64,000 bases of DNA from an uncultured Pseudoteredinibacter sp. (GTDB taxonomy: Bacteria; Pseudomonadota; Gammaproteobacteria; Pseudomonadales; Cellvibrionaceae). Made by a program: the position numbers and the translations under genes. Positions within the stretch are counted from its first letter, which is position 1; the number at the start of each line of letters is the position of its first letter. The stretch covers positions 248,001 to 312,000 of the forward strand of contig NZ_CANMYE010000003.1 of the NCBI RefSeq assembly GCF_947502065.1, written 5' to 3'. Shown in pieces: positions 16,999-25,759 of this stretch. Under the pieces are notes generated by a model. It worked only from the letters and a program-made list of their open reading frames with translations, searched no databases and was not told the origin of the DNA.

Positions 16999-17643
16999 CT
17001 AGTCTAAGAGCTTCCAGCGAAGTGCCTTCACCACGGCTTGGGTCCTATCCCTAGCATCCATTTTCTGTAGAATGGCGGATATATGATTTTTTATCGTTCC
17101 CTCAGACAAGAAAACAGCCGCTGCGATCTCTTTATTACTGAATCCGGCAGCGATGTAACGCAAAATTTGTAATTCTTTTTCGCTCAGCTGCTCCATCAGC
17201 AAAGGGCGGCTTAATTGTTCATCATCGATGCTCTGAAGCGATTCATTTTGTAGCAATTCTGGCTCAGCCAAAAAGCCACCTGCAGCGACGGCTTCTACGG
17301 CACTGTGCAATTTTTCTAAGCTGACGTCTTTTAATAAAAAACCATTGGCGCCCGCCCGTAAAGCCTGAATAAACAACTGATGCTCATCAAATGTCGTCAA
17401 CATAAGCACTGGGGTATTATTGCCCTGTTCTCGTAGCGACTTTACAAAAGCAATACCATCCATCTTAGGCATTCGAATATCGCTAATAATAATATCTACT
17501 GGCTGTTCCTCGAGAATATTCAGGGCTTGCTCACCGTTGCTAGATTCCCAACTCATATGATACTGAGGATTCAACTGTAATAAACGGCTAATGCCCTCGC
17601 GGATTAAAGCTTGATCATCCACTAGCGCTATCGAAATCGTCAT
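16999..17643 (-). CDS. NarL/LuxR-family response regulator
   Basis: 214 residues. The receiver domain has VDDQ (residues 8-11) and phospho-acceptor Asp55 (IIISDIRMPKMDG). A LuxR-type DNA-binding domain lies in the last ~65 residues (SEKELQILRYIAAGFSNKEIAAAVFLSEGTIKNH). It starts 10 bp after the stop of the kinase gene at 17654-18760, its obvious partner. Targets are unknown; the kinase/binding-protein genes downstream on the same strand are candidates. Confidence 0.93.
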   Translation of the reverse strand: MTISIALVDDQALIREGISRLLQLNPQYHMSWESSNGEQALNILEEQPVDIIISDIRMPKMDGIAFVKSLREQGNNTPVLMLTTFDEHQLFIQALRAGANGFLLKDVSLEKLHSAVEAVAAGGFLAEPELLQNESLQSIDDEQLSRPLLMEQLSEKELQILRYIAAGFSNKEIAAAVFLSEGTIKNHISAILQKMDARDRTQAVVKALRWKLLD

Positions 17644-17653
17644 CTGTAACTCG

Positions 17654-18760
17654 CTATAAGGTTTTTGCTGTGATTAGGTGTAAGTCCATACCTTCACTAT
17701 TGGGTTTGAGCTCAACCGTGCCTCCAAACTCTTTTAGACGCTCACGCATCCCCAATAAACCACTGCCGGCATGCCACTGCTGGATTGATCGGCCATTATC
17801 GCTCACCTTTAACTGAAAGGGCTGTTCGCTAGGACAGCTAATTTCAATTCGAGTAGCAGCACCATGGCGCAAGGCATTACTAATGGCTTCCTGCAAACAA
17901 AAAGCCATTTGCTCCGCAAGCTCCGGCGCTTCAAGCGCTAGTGAAGCTGGATATCTCAACTCAATATTCTCGGGTAAATGTTTATGTAGCTGATCAAGTA
18001 CCGCCACCAAATCAATAGCTTCTTGCTGCCTACGTGCCTTCACAATCTCACGTAACTGCCCTAGGGTTTCCTTTATCTGCTGGCCGATTTCATCACGCCA
18101 CAGCTGGAAGTCCGATGGCTCGGCATGTTTAGCATGTTCTAGCTGTAAGCTCAGGGCGGTAAGGCGATGCCCAATACTGTCATGCAAATCTCTAGCGATA
18201 CGCATGCGTTCTTGCTGCTGACTTTGCTGAGCCAATAAAGCCTGAGTAGCATGTAGTTTTAAGTTAGTGGCTTCCAGCTGCTCTTTGTTTTCCTTCGCTT
18301 CTTTTCGCGCTTGGCTGGAAGAACTGGCAAATAACTGAAAGCCGATGAACATGACCAAACTCAACAAATGTAATGGAGATTCGGTGAAATACTGGGAATA
18401 AACAAAGAAAGGAATATTGAGAATAATCAGAATTAGATTGTTATATCGCCCGGCCACATAAGGCATCTGCCCTGCACTTACAACCAACAGCACCATAATG
18501 GGTTCAAAGGCATAACCGGCAAACAAATAAAACGCACTGACAACCTCAAAGGCCACCAGCCCCTTTGCCAACAAGCTGCTCTCAACATCGGCCATTAGGC
18601 AGAACCAAGTAAAACACAACATAAAAGCAAAAAACGCAATCGCCCGATCGAGCTGCCATTGATTATTGACTTGATAATCTACCGCCGCTACGACCAAGAC
18701 GGTGAGCAGGCCACTGGCGATAAGCGCCCACTCCCCTAGGCTCAAGCGTGGTATAGACAT
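17654..18760 (-). CDS. NarL-class sensor histidine kinase, membrane-bound
   Basis: 368 residues from ATG 18760. GGGGGGA lies ~6 nt upstream of this ATG; starts at 18766, 18775 or 18802 are possible. Six hydrophobic segments fill the first ~150 residues with no periplasmic domain, then a coiled coil (RKEAKENKEQLEATNLKLHA). The HisKA_3 box is RMRIARDLHDSIGHRLTALS with His as phospho-acceptor, and the ATPase domain has EAISNALRHGAATRIEI, VSDNGRSIQ and GSGLLGMRERL. It forms a two-gene unit with the following LuxR-type regulator. Its membrane layout resembles the DesK-like kinase at 10787. Confidence 0.9.
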   Translation of the reverse strand: MSIPRLSLGEWALIASGLLTVLVVAAVDYQVNNQWQLDRAIAFFAFMLCFTWFCLMADVESSLLAKGLVAFEVVSAFYLFAGYAFEPIMVLLVVSAGQMPYVAGRYNNLILIILNIPFFVYSQYFTESPLHLLSLVMFIGFQLFASSSSQARKEAKENKEQLEATNLKLHATQALLAQQSQQQERMRIARDLHDSIGHRLTALSLQLEHAKHAEPSDFQLWRDEIGQQIKETLGQLREIVKARRQQEAIDLVAVLDQLHKHLPENIELRYPASLALEAPELAEQMAFCLQEAISNALRHGAATRIEISCPSEQPFQLKVSDNGRSIQQWHAGSGLLGMRERLKEFGGTVELKPNSEGMDLHLITAKTL

Positions 18761-18917
18761 AGACATTCCCCCCATAAACGACAACTTATTTGGCACCAAC
18801 AATCAGCTGTAAAAAGCGTAATGGAGCCTATTATAAGTTCTAATGTAGAGGTGTATAGGTGCCAAAAGTCACGTTCGTTCCTGAAGCAGCTATTGCATTT
18901 AGTTATTTGACGACGTT

Positions 18918-20720
18918 TTAGTTATTTGGCTGTGCTTTGGCAAACTGCTCAACAAAGTCCACTAAGGTGCTTTGCAATTGCTCTTTGCTCATAGTTTCAA
19001 GGCCGTTTTCTTCGTCCTGCAGTTGTTGCTTTTGAATGGAGTCGAGATATTCTAGGATCATAATTTGCTGTGGCTCAGGAGCGGCCGCTAAGGTCGCGAC
19101 AAAGCTGTCTACAGATTGCTCCATAAGTGGCGCCAATGACCAAAACTGTTCATTTTGCACGCCCTCGAGAGATTCATCCAGAGCTGCCACGGCTGCTATA
19201 TCGTTGCTATAGCGCATTACATCGCTACGTTGTAAAAACTCACTGTAATCTTCTCGGTTTTGCAAATCACTTTGTAGGGCTAGGGGTTTTTCGCTATCGC
19301 CAGCAAGCGCATTAATCTTGGCAACTTGCTCGTCGCGCTGCTCTGCACTTAGGCTGTTGAACTTAGAAGCAATTAGGCTAGTGCGAGCTTCATCTTCTCG
19401 GTTTAACCAGGCATCCGTTACTAAAAAGGACACCATTGCCTGTTGGTCTCGCTCAGAATCAGCTGGATCTTTGTGGGCAAAATAGCTTCGCCCACCTGAA
19501 ATTCGCTCTTCTCCAACCCTAGATTTCAACACTATATCTTGAATCACCGCGTTATCTCGCAATCGCGAGATGGTTTCCATCGCGTGGCCTTGGGCTTGCA
19601 GATCTTGAGGCTTATCTTTACTGCCATCGAATAAGGTATCTAAGCCGGTTTTAGTAATGGCTACATAGGATCGCTGGGCAGCGGCATCCAGCCCGGAAAG
19701 CTCACCCATCATTGTCTGCCACTGCTCATTATTAAAGCGGTAGTTTTCGCTTAGGCTAGTGATGTCCTCAACTAAGCCGGCCACCACAGTCGGCGCGTGA
19801 TTATCGTACCCCAATATCGCGCCACTCCAGTTTTCTGGGTCAGTCGCTTTTTGAGGCACTATGTCAAAAGATGATTTTTTAGCAATGACTTGTGCCAGAT
19901 AATCAAGAGTCTCATCTTGCACATCTTTTTCAAATTGCTGCAGACTGTCCATTAATCGTAAGGCATGATCAGCGCTATGGGCGGCCACAGATAATATATT
20001 GCTCTGCTGCTCCTCTTGATAAGAAGCCAGACCCTGCATAAAGGATCCCTGGGCCTCAGCGTTTCCAGTCAACTGATTGATGGCATTCAAGAAGTTATGG
20101 ATATCATTGGCCTTAATGGAGCCAGTATCCAGCAAGCCCTTCACGCTATATGTCGCGCTATTGTCCTTTAACGGCACACCATGGCTAAGTTCTGCAGCTT
20201 TTGCTAGCACCTCACTTCTAAGCTCACTGCCCATCTTGCTTAGGTTGTTCATAAAGGCTTCGGCCTTATCCTTTGGCGAGCCATCAAAGCGGTAGTTTTC
20301 AAACTTCCCGGGCGTTTGAATCGCCGTGGATACCTTGGCAAAATCGGCCAACTCTTGATCTGTAAGCCCTTCGGCAAACTCCAGAAACTTCTCACTCTCC
20401 AATAGACCTGAGTCTACCAAGCCCTTGCCAGCTGAACTCGATAAGCGATCCAGCTGGGCTTGCATACGATCCGTCTTCTCGGATTCAGGCATGATCAAGC
20501 CATAATTATTACCCTGGAATACCGCAAATTTGGGCAGATCCAGATCCGGATTCAGCACTGGCTTACGCTCTAATTCAGCGCTTAAAGATTCAATGGAGAG
20601 CTGCACCGAGGCTATTTGCTCTGAAGATAAAGCTGTAGACTCTGGTGCCACTGTTGACTTAGACAAACTTGAGCTAAGCGAGGTGATGGTAGTATTGAAA
20701 TTACTGCTATTAATATTCAT
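18918..20720 (-). CDS. Uncharacterised 600-residue helical protein with internal repeats
   Basis: I do not recognise this protein. It has no signal peptide or membrane segment. The N-terminus is Ser/Thr-rich (SSNFNTTITSLSSSLSKST), while the rest is acidic and helix-rich. A loosely repeated helical motif of the form L-S-x-L-x4-R-x3-V recurs: NNLSKMGSELRSEVLAKAAE near residue 145, GELSGLDAAAQRSYVAITKT near 345 and NSLSAEQRDEQVAKINALAG near 458. Related segments surround DSLQQFEKDVQDETLDYL and AAPEPQQIMILEYL. This suggests an alpha-solenoid scaffold or a secreted structural protein using a leaderless route. It lies alone, 157 bp from the kinase start and divergent from the DUF2141 gene. The ORF is real by length and codon use. 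Confidence 0.8.
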   Translation of the reverse strand: MNINSSNFNTTITSLSSSLSKSTVAPESTALSSEQIASVQLSIESLSAELERKPVLNPDLDLPKFAVFQGNNYGLIMPESEKTDRMQAQLDRLSSSAGKGLVDSGLLESEKFLEFAEGLTDQELADFAKVSTAIQTPGKFENYRFDGSPKDKAEAFMNNLSKMGSELRSEVLAKAAELSHGVPLKDNSATYSVKGLLDTGSIKANDIHNFLNAINQLTGNAEAQGSFMQGLASYQEEQQSNILSVAAHSADHALRLMDSLQQFEKDVQDETLDYLAQVIAKKSSFDIVPQKATDPENWSGAILGYDNHAPTVVAGLVEDITSLSENYRFNNEQWQTMMGELSGLDAAAQRSYVAITKTGLDTLFDGSKDKPQDLQAQGHAMETISRLRDNAVIQDIVLKSRVGEERISGGRSYFAHKDPADSERDQQAMVSFLVTDAWLNREDEARTSLIASKFNSLSAEQRDEQVAKINALAGDSEKPLALQSDLQNREDYSEFLQRSDVMRYSNDIAAVAALDESLEGVQNEQFWSLAPLMEQSVDSFVATLAAAPEPQQIMILEYLDSIQKQQLQDEENGLETMSKEQLQSTLVDFVEQFAKAQPNN

Positions 20721-21036
20721 TGTCCGGCCTTGGAAAACTACTTATCTTAGTTTTATCGGCCGCGTAGCTTATATCTGCATACTGTTTGTCTAGCTTTACA
20801 CTCATCTGACCGACGTTGATTTCTTAGCTGCGGCCCTTCAACACCTATCCCGCTTAGGGGCTTCCACCTCTAGTCATTCATAGCCTTTTCGTTAATTGAT
20901 CAAGAATTAGCCACAATGACGAAAGTCATGTTTTAGCCGAGCAAAAGAAGTGACCTTTGGCAGCTGTCTGCAGGGCTGGATTCTCGCACACTAGCATCAT
21001 CGACAATTACAGAGATATCCAAACGGAGACAGCCAC
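20721..21036. other. Divergent spacer between the 600-residue gene and DUF2141 gene
   Basis: 316 bp. It must hold promoters for both genes. The only structure seen is a short TGAC-gaaa-GTCA hairpin near 20920. CGGAGACAGCC before 21037 provides the RBS for the DUF2141 gene. No ORF or RNA gene recognised. Confidence 0.45.
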
Positions 21037-21525
21037 ATGAATATCACTAAGCCATGCAACCCTTTTCGTAAATCTATGCTAGCCGCCCTGACTCTCAGTT
21101 CAGTACTCGCTTCGGCGCTTTACCCGACTCTAAGTTTTGCCAGCCAAATTCAGGCCGAAGAATCGCAACACCAACTGACCTTGCTGATTAAAGGTTACGA
21201 AGAACAGCAGGGTGTCACCTATTTGAGCCTTTACGACAATGCAGAGAATTTCAACAGCATGAATGGTAAATCCATTGCCAATGTTCAACACCAAATACAG
21301 GGCGATACCTTGAGTATTAGCTTTAACCAGCTCAGCAAAGGCGAATATGCGATTAGCCTGTATCACGATGCAAACAATAATCGCAAATTGGATCGTAACC
21401 TCTTAGGTATCCCAAGTGAGCAATATGGTTTTTCCAATGACGCAGGGGCATTTGGCCCGGCAAAATTCGATAAAGCCAGCTTCAAACTAGATGGCGATAA
21501 GACCGTAGTCATTAATTTACGATAA
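21037..21525 (+). CDS. DUF2141 domain secreted protein
   Basis: 162 residues with an N-terminal signal peptide (long n-region, hydrophobic LAALTLSSVLASALYPTLSFA, cleavage near residue 35). The mature part is a small beta-sandwich with the DUF2141 signature: a YLSLYDNAENF strand, then GEYAISLYHDANNNRKLDRNLLG and the C-terminal YGFSNDAGAFGPAKFDKASF. The family is of unknown function, exported, and often encoded beside carotenoid-oxygenase-like genes, as here: it is followed after ~10 bp by such a gene in one operon. The AAGGGG overlapping its stop forms the next gene's RBS. Confidence 0.9.
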   Translation: MNITKPCNPFRKSMLAALTLSSVLASALYPTLSFASQIQAEESQHQLTLLIKGYEEQQGVTYLSLYDNAENFNSMNGKSIANVQHQIQGDTLSISFNQLSKGEYAISLYHDANNNRKLDRNLLGIPSEQYGFSNDAGAFGPAKFDKASFKLDGDKTVVINLR

Positions 21526-21535
21526 GGGGCTCATG

Positions 21536-23008
21536 ATGAGTAATCGAAGAGAGTTTCTACAAACCTTAGCGGCAGGCACAGCCTGTGGCTTAGCAGCGAA
21601 GAGTGGCCTAAGTTTAGCTTCTGGCTCAGCAATGCCAGCTGATTTGGGTGGAGCCTTTAAAGCCGTACCCAAGAGTTTCGAAAAGCGTGCTTTAACACTG
21701 GAGGGTAATTGGCCGGCTGATTTGCGCGGCTCACTCTACCGTAATAGCCCAGCTATGCTAGAGCGCAACGGTTTTCAACACAGCCATCTATTTGATGGTG
21801 ATGGCATGATTCAGAAATTCAGTTTGGAAGGTGGCAAAGTCTTTCACCAAGCACAGATGGTCGCCACTGATAAGTTTTTGAAGGAGGAAGATGCGGAGCG
21901 CTTTTTGTATCACGGCCTTGGCAGCAGCCCGCCAAATGCTCGAGCAGCGCGCAATAATGACAGCGCCAATCCTGCCAATATCTCTGTACGCAAAATGGGC
22001 GACAAACTGTTTGCCTTATGGGAGGCAGGCTCTGCCTATGAAATCGACCCTGAAAATTTGTCGACCTACGGACGTGTTGATTGGGGTGAAGATCTCAAAC
22101 ACCTACCCTTTTCAGCACACCCCCTGCGTGATGCCAACGGCGATTGGTGGAATATTGGTTCTTGGATATACAGTGGGCAAGCTCGCACGATTATTTACCA
22201 GCTTGACGCACAGGCGAAGCTGAAAAGAGTCAAAGCCATCCCAATGAACCAAGCAGGCTATATGCACGCCTTTGCCTTGAGCCAACGATTTGTCATTCTT
22301 GTGAACACTGCCCATTTATATACGCCAGGTAAACGATACTTTGATAGCTTTAACTTTGATGCCAAAGGTAAAACGGAAATCGTGCTGCTCGATAAAAATG
22401 ACCTAAGTGTCTTCAAAACCATCGAGATACCCGCCAATTTTGTTTTCCATTTTGGCAATGCCTTTGAGCAAGGTGATGAATTGTTTATTTCAATGGCCCA
22501 ATACCATAACGCCGATATCATGGCTAAAGGCTTAGGGCTAGGACCACAATCAGCCTTTGCCAAGGAAGCAACCCAATACAACAGCGATTTAAGCGTATAT
22601 CGTATCAACTTAAAAAACGGGAAATGGCAAAAACAAAGCAGCCAGCTAGCTATGGAATTTCCGAACTTTAGGGAGGCCACGCCATATACCGCTCAAAATC
22701 TTATCGGTATGGGACGCCCAACTGGGCCAACTGATAAAGCCGATCAAGACTATCTTATTAGCTATCATCCGCTAAGCGGCGAGCGCGAGATATACGATTT
22801 CGGCAGTGGCTTCACCATTGAAGAGCCCTTGTTTATCAATGGTGCTAGTGGCCAAGAATACGTCATTCACAGCTTAGCTGATCGTCAAAAATCTCGCAGT
22901 GGATTGGCCCTATTTAGATCCGGCGAACTCAAAGCCGGACCGATAGCCATGGCCTGGGCCGAAGAGCAGTTTCCCTTTGGTTTTCATGGTTGCTTTGTGC
23001 CTTCTTAG
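21536..23008 (+). CDS. Carotenoid cleavage oxygenase family protein, Tat-exported
   Basis: 490 residues from ATG 21536 (AGGGG 6 nt upstream; the ATG at 21533 is 3 nt from it). The N-terminus has a twin-arginine-type leader, SNRREFLQTLAAGTACGLAAK, implying folded export with Fe bound. The seven-bladed propeller family places iron with four histidines; candidates are in PFSAHPLRDANGDWWNIG, YMHAFALSQRF, FVFHFGNAFEQ and the terminal FGFHGCFVPS. FDGDGMIQKFSL near residue 85 is a typical blade motif. It would cleave a carotenoid, apocarotenoid or a stilbene/lignin-like phenylpropanoid double bond with O2. Periplasmic location and the DUF2141 partner suggest an extracellular aromatic or apocarotenoid substrate (inference). 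Confidence 0.9.
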   Translation: MSNRREFLQTLAAGTACGLAAKSGLSLASGSAMPADLGGAFKAVPKSFEKRALTLEGNWPADLRGSLYRNSPAMLERNGFQHSHLFDGDGMIQKFSLEGGKVFHQAQMVATDKFLKEEDAERFLYHGLGSSPPNARAARNNDSANPANISVRKMGDKLFALWEAGSAYEIDPENLSTYGRVDWGEDLKHLPFSAHPLRDANGDWWNIGSWIYSGQARTIIYQLDAQAKLKRVKAIPMNQAGYMHAFALSQRFVILVNTAHLYTPGKRYFDSFNFDAKGKTEIVLLDKNDLSVFKTIEIPANFVFHFGNAFEQGDELFISMAQYHNADIMAKGLGLGPQSAFAKEATQYNSDLSVYRINLKNGKWQKQSSQLAMEFPNFREATPYTAQNLIGMGRPTGPTDKADQDYLISYHPLSGEREIYDFGSGFTIEEPLFINGASGQEYVIHSLADRQKSRSGLALFRSGELKAGPIAMAWAEEQFPFGFHGCFVPS

Positions 23009-23044
23009 ACCTCCATCCCATGCCTGAGCCACCTTCCTTAAGTC

Positions 23045-23072
23045 AGGCTCAGAGCCGAAAGGCTCTGAGCCT
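23045..23072. terminator. Bidirectional hairpin between convergent carotenoid oxygenase and patatin genes
   Basis: AGGCTCAGAGCC (23045-23056), loop GAAA, GGCTCTGAGCCT (23061-23072): a perfect 12-bp GC-rich stem with a stable GNRA-type loop, located between the two convergent stops (23008 and 23080). Confidence 0.85.
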
Positions 23073-23079
23073 AGGGCGT

Positions 23080-24012
23080 TCACCAGTTTTGTTTTATCCA
23101 AGCGCTCGTTTTCGAAATGGAATAATCACTGGCTAACTGATCCATTAGCGGTATCTGTTTTACGCTATCTAGCTTAATGGCAGGCTTTTCAGGTAACTCT
23201 GGCTGTACTCTGATATAGCGGTCACCCAATAACTGCCGCGACTGATAGTCGGCAATGCCGCTCACACCATCCATTAAGACATCGACTAGAGGTTTTGCCC
23301 ACTGCCCTAAACCCCAATCCAAACGCTGCCCTTTGATATAAGTGGGTGTATAACCGGTACCAACTGAAAGCAAAACGATATCAGCAAGTTTGGCCCGCTC
23401 CGCAGCAACATTATCCTCGGAGATCGCCTGGGCTATAGCGACCATACTGGGGTTATTGGCAAAAACCCCGCCGTCGATATAGCCGTCCACTGATGGAAAG
23501 TAAGTCGGCGCGGCACTGGTATAAAGCGCAACATCTAAGGCCGACAATTTTGAGTCATTACCTTTACCCTTAAAATTATGAAAAATTTTAGGCTTCCAAT
23601 GCCTGTCTTTGCGTTGCTTGGCGCCATTATCTAAATCGAAGGCCGTAATGGCGACGTTTCGTTTTAACTTGCCAAGCGTAGTGGCACCCAATACTTTTTT
23701 GAGCTCCCGCTTGAGATCTGTTGTAGAGTACTCAGCGCCGATAACTTTACCGAGATCGAGAATATTATCCAAAAGGCTGTCATCAAAAATCTTCCCGCCC
23801 CGCTTGATATAAAGCTGGCAAATATCTTCCGGGCTCAATCCTTTCGCTAAACCTAAAGCCAAGATACCGCCCGTGGACGTCCCCACTATCAGATCAACTT
23901 TATCCAAAAAGTTTTTAGTGTCTGAATGATCATTTAAGCGCTGTAAAATACGCGCCGTTATCAAACCTCTCAGACCGCCACCGTCTAAACTTAAAATTCG
24001 ATACTTCGCCAT
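23080..24012 (-). CDS. Patatin-like phospholipase
   Basis: 310 residues. It is a Ser-Asp dyad acyl hydrolase of the patatin family. The oxyanion loop LDGGGLRGLI is at residues ~9-18, the nucleophile elbow GTSTGG near 45, and the catalytic Asp in YIDGGVFANNPS near 185. No signal peptide, so it is cytoplasmic or acts at the inner membrane face. It hydrolyses phospholipid or other acyl esters. CapV of CBASS immunity is a patatin of this kind, but no cyclic-nucleotide synthetase or other defence gene is adjacent, so a plain lipase role is preferred. Confidence 0.9.
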   Translation of the reverse strand: MAKYRILSLDGGGLRGLITARILQRLNDHSDTKNFLDKVDLIVGTSTGGILALGLAKGLSPEDICQLYIKRGGKIFDDSLLDNILDLGKVIGAEYSTTDLKRELKKVLGATTLGKLKRNVAITAFDLDNGAKQRKDRHWKPKIFHNFKGKGNDSKLSALDVALYTSAAPTYFPSVDGYIDGGVFANNPSMVAIAQAISEDNVAAERAKLADIVLLSVGTGYTPTYIKGQRLDWGLGQWAKPLVDVLMDGVSGIADYQSRQLLGDRYIRVQPELPEKPAIKLDSVKQIPLMDQLASDYSISKTSAWIKQNW

Positions 24013-24030
24013 ATTGCACCTCCGTTGTGA

Positions 24031-24384
24031 TTGGGTTTACTTAATCAAAGAAGGTGGTTTAGTGGCTATTACATTGGCTTACAATTTTGGCATAATGCCA
24101 AAGTTCTTAGAAAGCCAATTACAATAAGGTCATGCTCATTGTTTGATGCTATATTCCATTTGCTGTTTTTTTCCTCCTCTATTCTTGGAATCTTATCCGG
24201 ACTTCTACTTTTCGCTAAGAAAAACGAGGGTGTCGACCTAGGCTTACTGGCAACTAGATCTATTGGTCACTGGTATAAGCACTTAAACGAAATAGTTCCT
24301 ACATACTGGGTAAAGCCGATTTACTGGACTGGATTCCTGTCGGCTTTTGGCTTTATGATTTCATTCTTATACCTTATTTTCTAA
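24031..24384 (+). CDS. Possible small membrane protein (weak gene)
   Basis: A frame of 117 codons whose only near-start is a TTG at 24031, with no internal ATG before residue 109. It has two hydrophobic segments (IFHLLFFSSSILGILSGLLLF and WTGFLSAFGFMISFLYLIF) separated by a polar stretch rich in aromatic residues. It is unlike random sequence in hydrophobic pattern but lacks a convincing start. It could be a 5'-truncated remnant. Divergent from the patatin gene. I do not recognise the family. Confidence 0.35.
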   Translation: MGLLNQRRWFSGYYIGLQFWHNAKVLRKPITIRSCSLFDAIFHLLFFSSSILGILSGLLLFAKKNEGVDLGLLATRSIGHWYKHLNEIVPTYWVKPIYWTGFLSAFGFMISFLYLIF

Positions 24385-24530
24385 GGACATTACATATTGA
24401 GCCAACTATAGGCCCCACATAAGTCATGAGATATAATCTTGCGAGATGAACCTAATAGATATAGGCTTAATTCTGACGTTTCATTCTTTCAAAGTAGCTC
24501 ATTAAACCTACTCAATAAAAGAGGAAAACT

Positions 24531-24767
24531 ATGAAATCCATGACCTGCAAACAGCTCGGCGGCGCTTGCGATTTGGAATTTCGCGCCAATAGTTTTGAAG
24601 AAATCGCTGAGCTAAGCCAGCAACATGGCATGGCCATGCATGAACAACAAGACCCAGCACATTTAGACGCCATGCGGGAGATGGGCAAACTTATGCAAAA
24701 CCCTGAAGCCATGGGCAAATGGCTGAATGACAAACGTTTGGAATTTGAAGCCCAGCCAGATGTTTAG
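24531..24767 (+). CDS. DUF1059 domain small protein
   Basis: 78 residues. It begins MKSMTCKQLGGACDLEF, the hallmark of DUF1059 proteins, with two cysteines (6 and 13) followed by a helical half (SFEEIAELSQQHGMAMHEQ). RBS AGAGGAAAA lies just before the ATG. Family function is unknown; it is small, soluble and cytoplasmic. A TATAAT hexamer at 24432-24437 could be its -10, although no good -35 was found. Confidence 0.85.
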   Translation: MKSMTCKQLGGACDLEFRANSFEEIAELSQQHGMAMHEQQDPAHLDAMREMGKLMQNPEAMGKWLNDKRLEFEAQPDV

Positions 24768-24800
24768 ATCTATAGGCCGTTTAGCTGCGACCTAAAGACA

Positions 24801-24911
24801 ATGGCAACTGCTACAGTAGCTGAAAAAAGCTATCAAATTCAGCGATTTAACCTAGAGAAAAAAGATCCATACATATGGACACCCACCCCTAATGAAGCCT
24901 TAAAAGGATAA
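24801..24911 (+). CDS. Possible 36-residue small ORF
   Basis: ATG at 24801, stop TAA 24909-24911. The predicted peptide is polar and aromatic with a proline-rich end (IWTPTPNEALKG). No strong RBS precedes it (only AAAG). A frame of this size could arise by chance; it is listed because it fills the spacer between the DUF1059 and DUF6404 genes. Confidence 0.2.
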   Translation: MATATVAEKSYQIQRFNLEKKDPYIWTPTPNEALKG

Positions 24912-24936
24912 TAGGCTAAACGAGAGGCTTGAACGG

Positions 24937-25275
24937 ATGCAAAGAAGTACCCAAGAAAAAATTGATATCTATACCACAGAGCTCAAAAAGCAAGGTGTTA
25001 GCCCCTACACCTCTGTTCCGCTGCTTCATCGGCTAATACTTAAATTGGGCATCAATATTACACCTCCTCTGAGTTCAACATTTTTTATTAATTTCCTTTT
25101 GTTTGCGCTTCTATTCGGCCCTCCGTGGACTTTGCTAATGAACTTTCTATATTGGCAAAGCGACTGGATACTCGGCCTTTTGTTCTTAGCAGCTATAGCC
25201 GGGGGCTTATTTGGCTTTATCATGGCAGCGTTTATGGGAGCCAAAGCAAAGTCTTTAGATGTTCCTAATTGGTAA
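24937..25275 (+). CDS. Small two-TM protein, DUF6404-like
   Basis: 112 residues. A soluble helical N-terminus ends in LLHRLILKLGINITPPLSS, a pattern I associate with DUF6404. Two membrane helices follow (FFINFLLFALLFGPPWTLL and WILGLLFLAAIAGGLFGFIMAA) and a short cytoplasmic tail. Family function is unknown. Monocistronic among other orphan genes. RBS is weak (GAGAGGC a little far upstream). Confidence 0.65.
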   Translation: MQRSTQEKIDIYTTELKKQGVSPYTSVPLLHRLILKLGINITPPLSSTFFINFLLFALLFGPPWTLLMNFLYWQSDWILGLLFLAAIAGGLFGFIMAAFMGAKAKSLDVPNW

Positions 25276-25319
25276 TATCTAAAAAGCCTATTGAACAATA
25301 GCCTATTCGGGAACCGAGC

Positions 25320-25643
25320 ATGAATCTTGACGATAAAATTAAATTGATCGAAGCCCTAGCCGAAACCAGCCCTAAGGGGGCTACCGTTATCGGCTTATCC
25401 AATAAAATCAACATCCCCCAAAGTAGCTTACGGGAATTTTTCCAGGCTAATAAAGACTACATTTGCTCGGTTGGTGGCAGCGAAAAGTATGTACTCAATA
25501 GAACAGGGCCGTACCAAGCCTCAAAGGACGCCATAATTAAGGATTTGTACCTACGAGAGCAAAAATCCAAAGAACAGGCTATATGGGTTTATATTATTAT
25601 CGCCTTTCTAGCGGGCTTTATAGTGGCTGAAAGCCTGCCTTAG
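25320..25643 (+). CDS. Small protein with winged-helix-like domain and C-terminal TM anchor
   Basis: 107 residues. Residues 1-60 have a helix-helix-helix-strand pattern reminiscent of a winged helix (KIKLIEALAETSP, GLSNKINIPQSSLREFF, ICSVGGSEKYVLN). A single C-terminal membrane segment (AIWVYIIIAFLAGFIVA) precedes the end. This layout would put a DNA- or protein-binding head in the cytoplasm with a tail anchor. I do not recognise a named family. It is 44 bp after the DUF6404-like gene. Confidence 0.6.
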   Translation: MNLDDKIKLIEALAETSPKGATVIGLSNKINIPQSSLREFFQANKDYICSVGGSEKYVLNRTGPYQASKDAIIKDLYLREQKSKEQAIWVYIIIAFLAGFIVAESLP

Positions 25644-25759
25644 ACACCTGAGGTACTCTGTCTGAGCCTAATATCTCAGACAGCAATACTATCAGAGCTT
25701 GTTATTTCCCCCTATTCCATTACTCTTGCTGATCCATTTGTACCCAGTGCGATATAACT

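Noticed and set aside
22258..22680. 140-codon minus-strand ORF inside the carotenoid oxygenase gene
   Set aside because: Shadow frame of a conserved gene; no motif and no start signal.
23080..24012. Patatin as a CapV effector of a CBASS defence system
   Set aside because: No CD-NTase, HORMA/TRIP13, E1/E2/JAB or other defence gene within several kb; neighbours are a carotenoid oxygenase and small orphan genes.
24937..25643. Toxin-antitoxin pair (small membrane protein plus winged-helix protein)
   Set aside because: Neither protein matches a known toxin or antitoxin, the genes do not overlap, and the putative regulator is membrane-anchored.
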